Below are positions 63,901-64,000 of a DNA stretch of 64,000 bases, piece after piece. A model generated the notes under the pieces. It saw only the letters and a program-made list of their open reading frames with translations, ran no database searches and was not told the DNA's origin. The DNA lies in assembly GCF_051020765.1 (NCBI RefSeq), contig NW_027469120.1, forward strand, positions 1 to 64,000, read 5' to 3'. The stretch is from Lasioglossum baleicum. Taxonomy: Eukaryota > Arthropoda > Insecta > Hymenoptera > Halictidae. Position numbers and translations under genes: made by a program. Within the stretch, counting starts at the first letter, position 1. The number at the start of each line of letters is the position of its first letter.

Positions 63901-64000
63901 ATGCATCCCGCAGGCTAGTCGAGTAAAAACACGTGCGAGGTTTTGTGGGATGCGCATGCGCAGGTTTTGTGGGATGCGCTTGCGCAGGTTTTGTGGGATG

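Larger units (their letters stand above)
31054..64000 (+). repeat. Satellite array, right part (A/B nested tandem repeat)
   Basis: This is the same satellite in the same orientation, resuming directly after the LTR insertion and running past the window end. From about 33.7 kb it carries variants not seen in the left part: the E-box changed to CACGAG (for example near 33770, 35980, 37700, 42133, 49509, 59159, 63647), B with GCGCTTGCGC (near 35772, 36781, 41930, 46025, 51680, 63441), and A with ATCCTGCAGG (near 36668, 39260, 44157, 51187, 62410). It holds no gene or second mobile element that I can recognise. Confidence 0.97.

Noticed and set aside
1..64000. CENP-B box in the monomers
   Set aside because: The A and B consensus lack the TTCG...A..CGGG arrangement, so no CENP-B site can be claimed; a centromeric role stays unproven.
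1..64000. Telomeric or rDNA-spacer origin
   Set aside because: No telomere-type short repeat and no rRNA sequence is present anywhere in the window.

Overview
The whole 64 kb window is eukaryotic satellite DNA with one transposable-element insertion. I find no gene I can support: no protein-coding gene, tRNA, rRNA or CRISPR array. The species cannot be named. A complex nested satellite and a TG...CA element with target-site duplication point to an animal, and an initiator-like TCAGT motif in the element is weakly in favour of an arthropod.

The satellite has two monomers, all head to tail on the + strand. Monomer A is 42 bp: an A5 run, the E-box CACGTG, the palindrome GGATGCATCC, then CCGCAGG and CTAGTCGAGT. 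Monomer B is 24 bp: a T-run (TTTTG or TTTTTT), then GGGA and the 12-bp palindrome TGCGCATGCGCA. B never stands alone. A run of B units replaces A positions 15-30, and the last B is cut to 19 bp, so each A-with-B composite is 45+24n bp. Runs of A alternate with runs of B, usually 2-5 units long and up to 8. These are built into higher-order repeats: 261 and 522 bp (11.7-12.8 kb, 28.6-29.96 kb), about 1.0 kb (45.0-47.1 kb), 1.88 kb (36.0-39.7 kb), 2.6 kb (left end), and larger block copies 6-10 kb apart.

Layout: 1-29956, left part of the array; 29957-31053, a 1097-bp solo LTR flanked by the direct repeat GCGCA; 31054-64000, right part of the array. Both window ends lie inside satellite, so the array is longer than the window. 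Three undisturbed copies of the insertion site (about 12581, 22852 and 60701) show that the LTR landed in an already formed higher-order repeat. Left and right parts share the monomers but carry different private variants, and the change falls at about 33.7-35.2 kb rather than at the LTR.

The enormous open frames on both strands (up to about 9.8 kb) are a by-product of the period: 42, 24 and 45+24n are all multiples of three and the consensus lacks stops in several frames. They end wherever a one- or two-base indel breaks the period. I treat them as non-coding.
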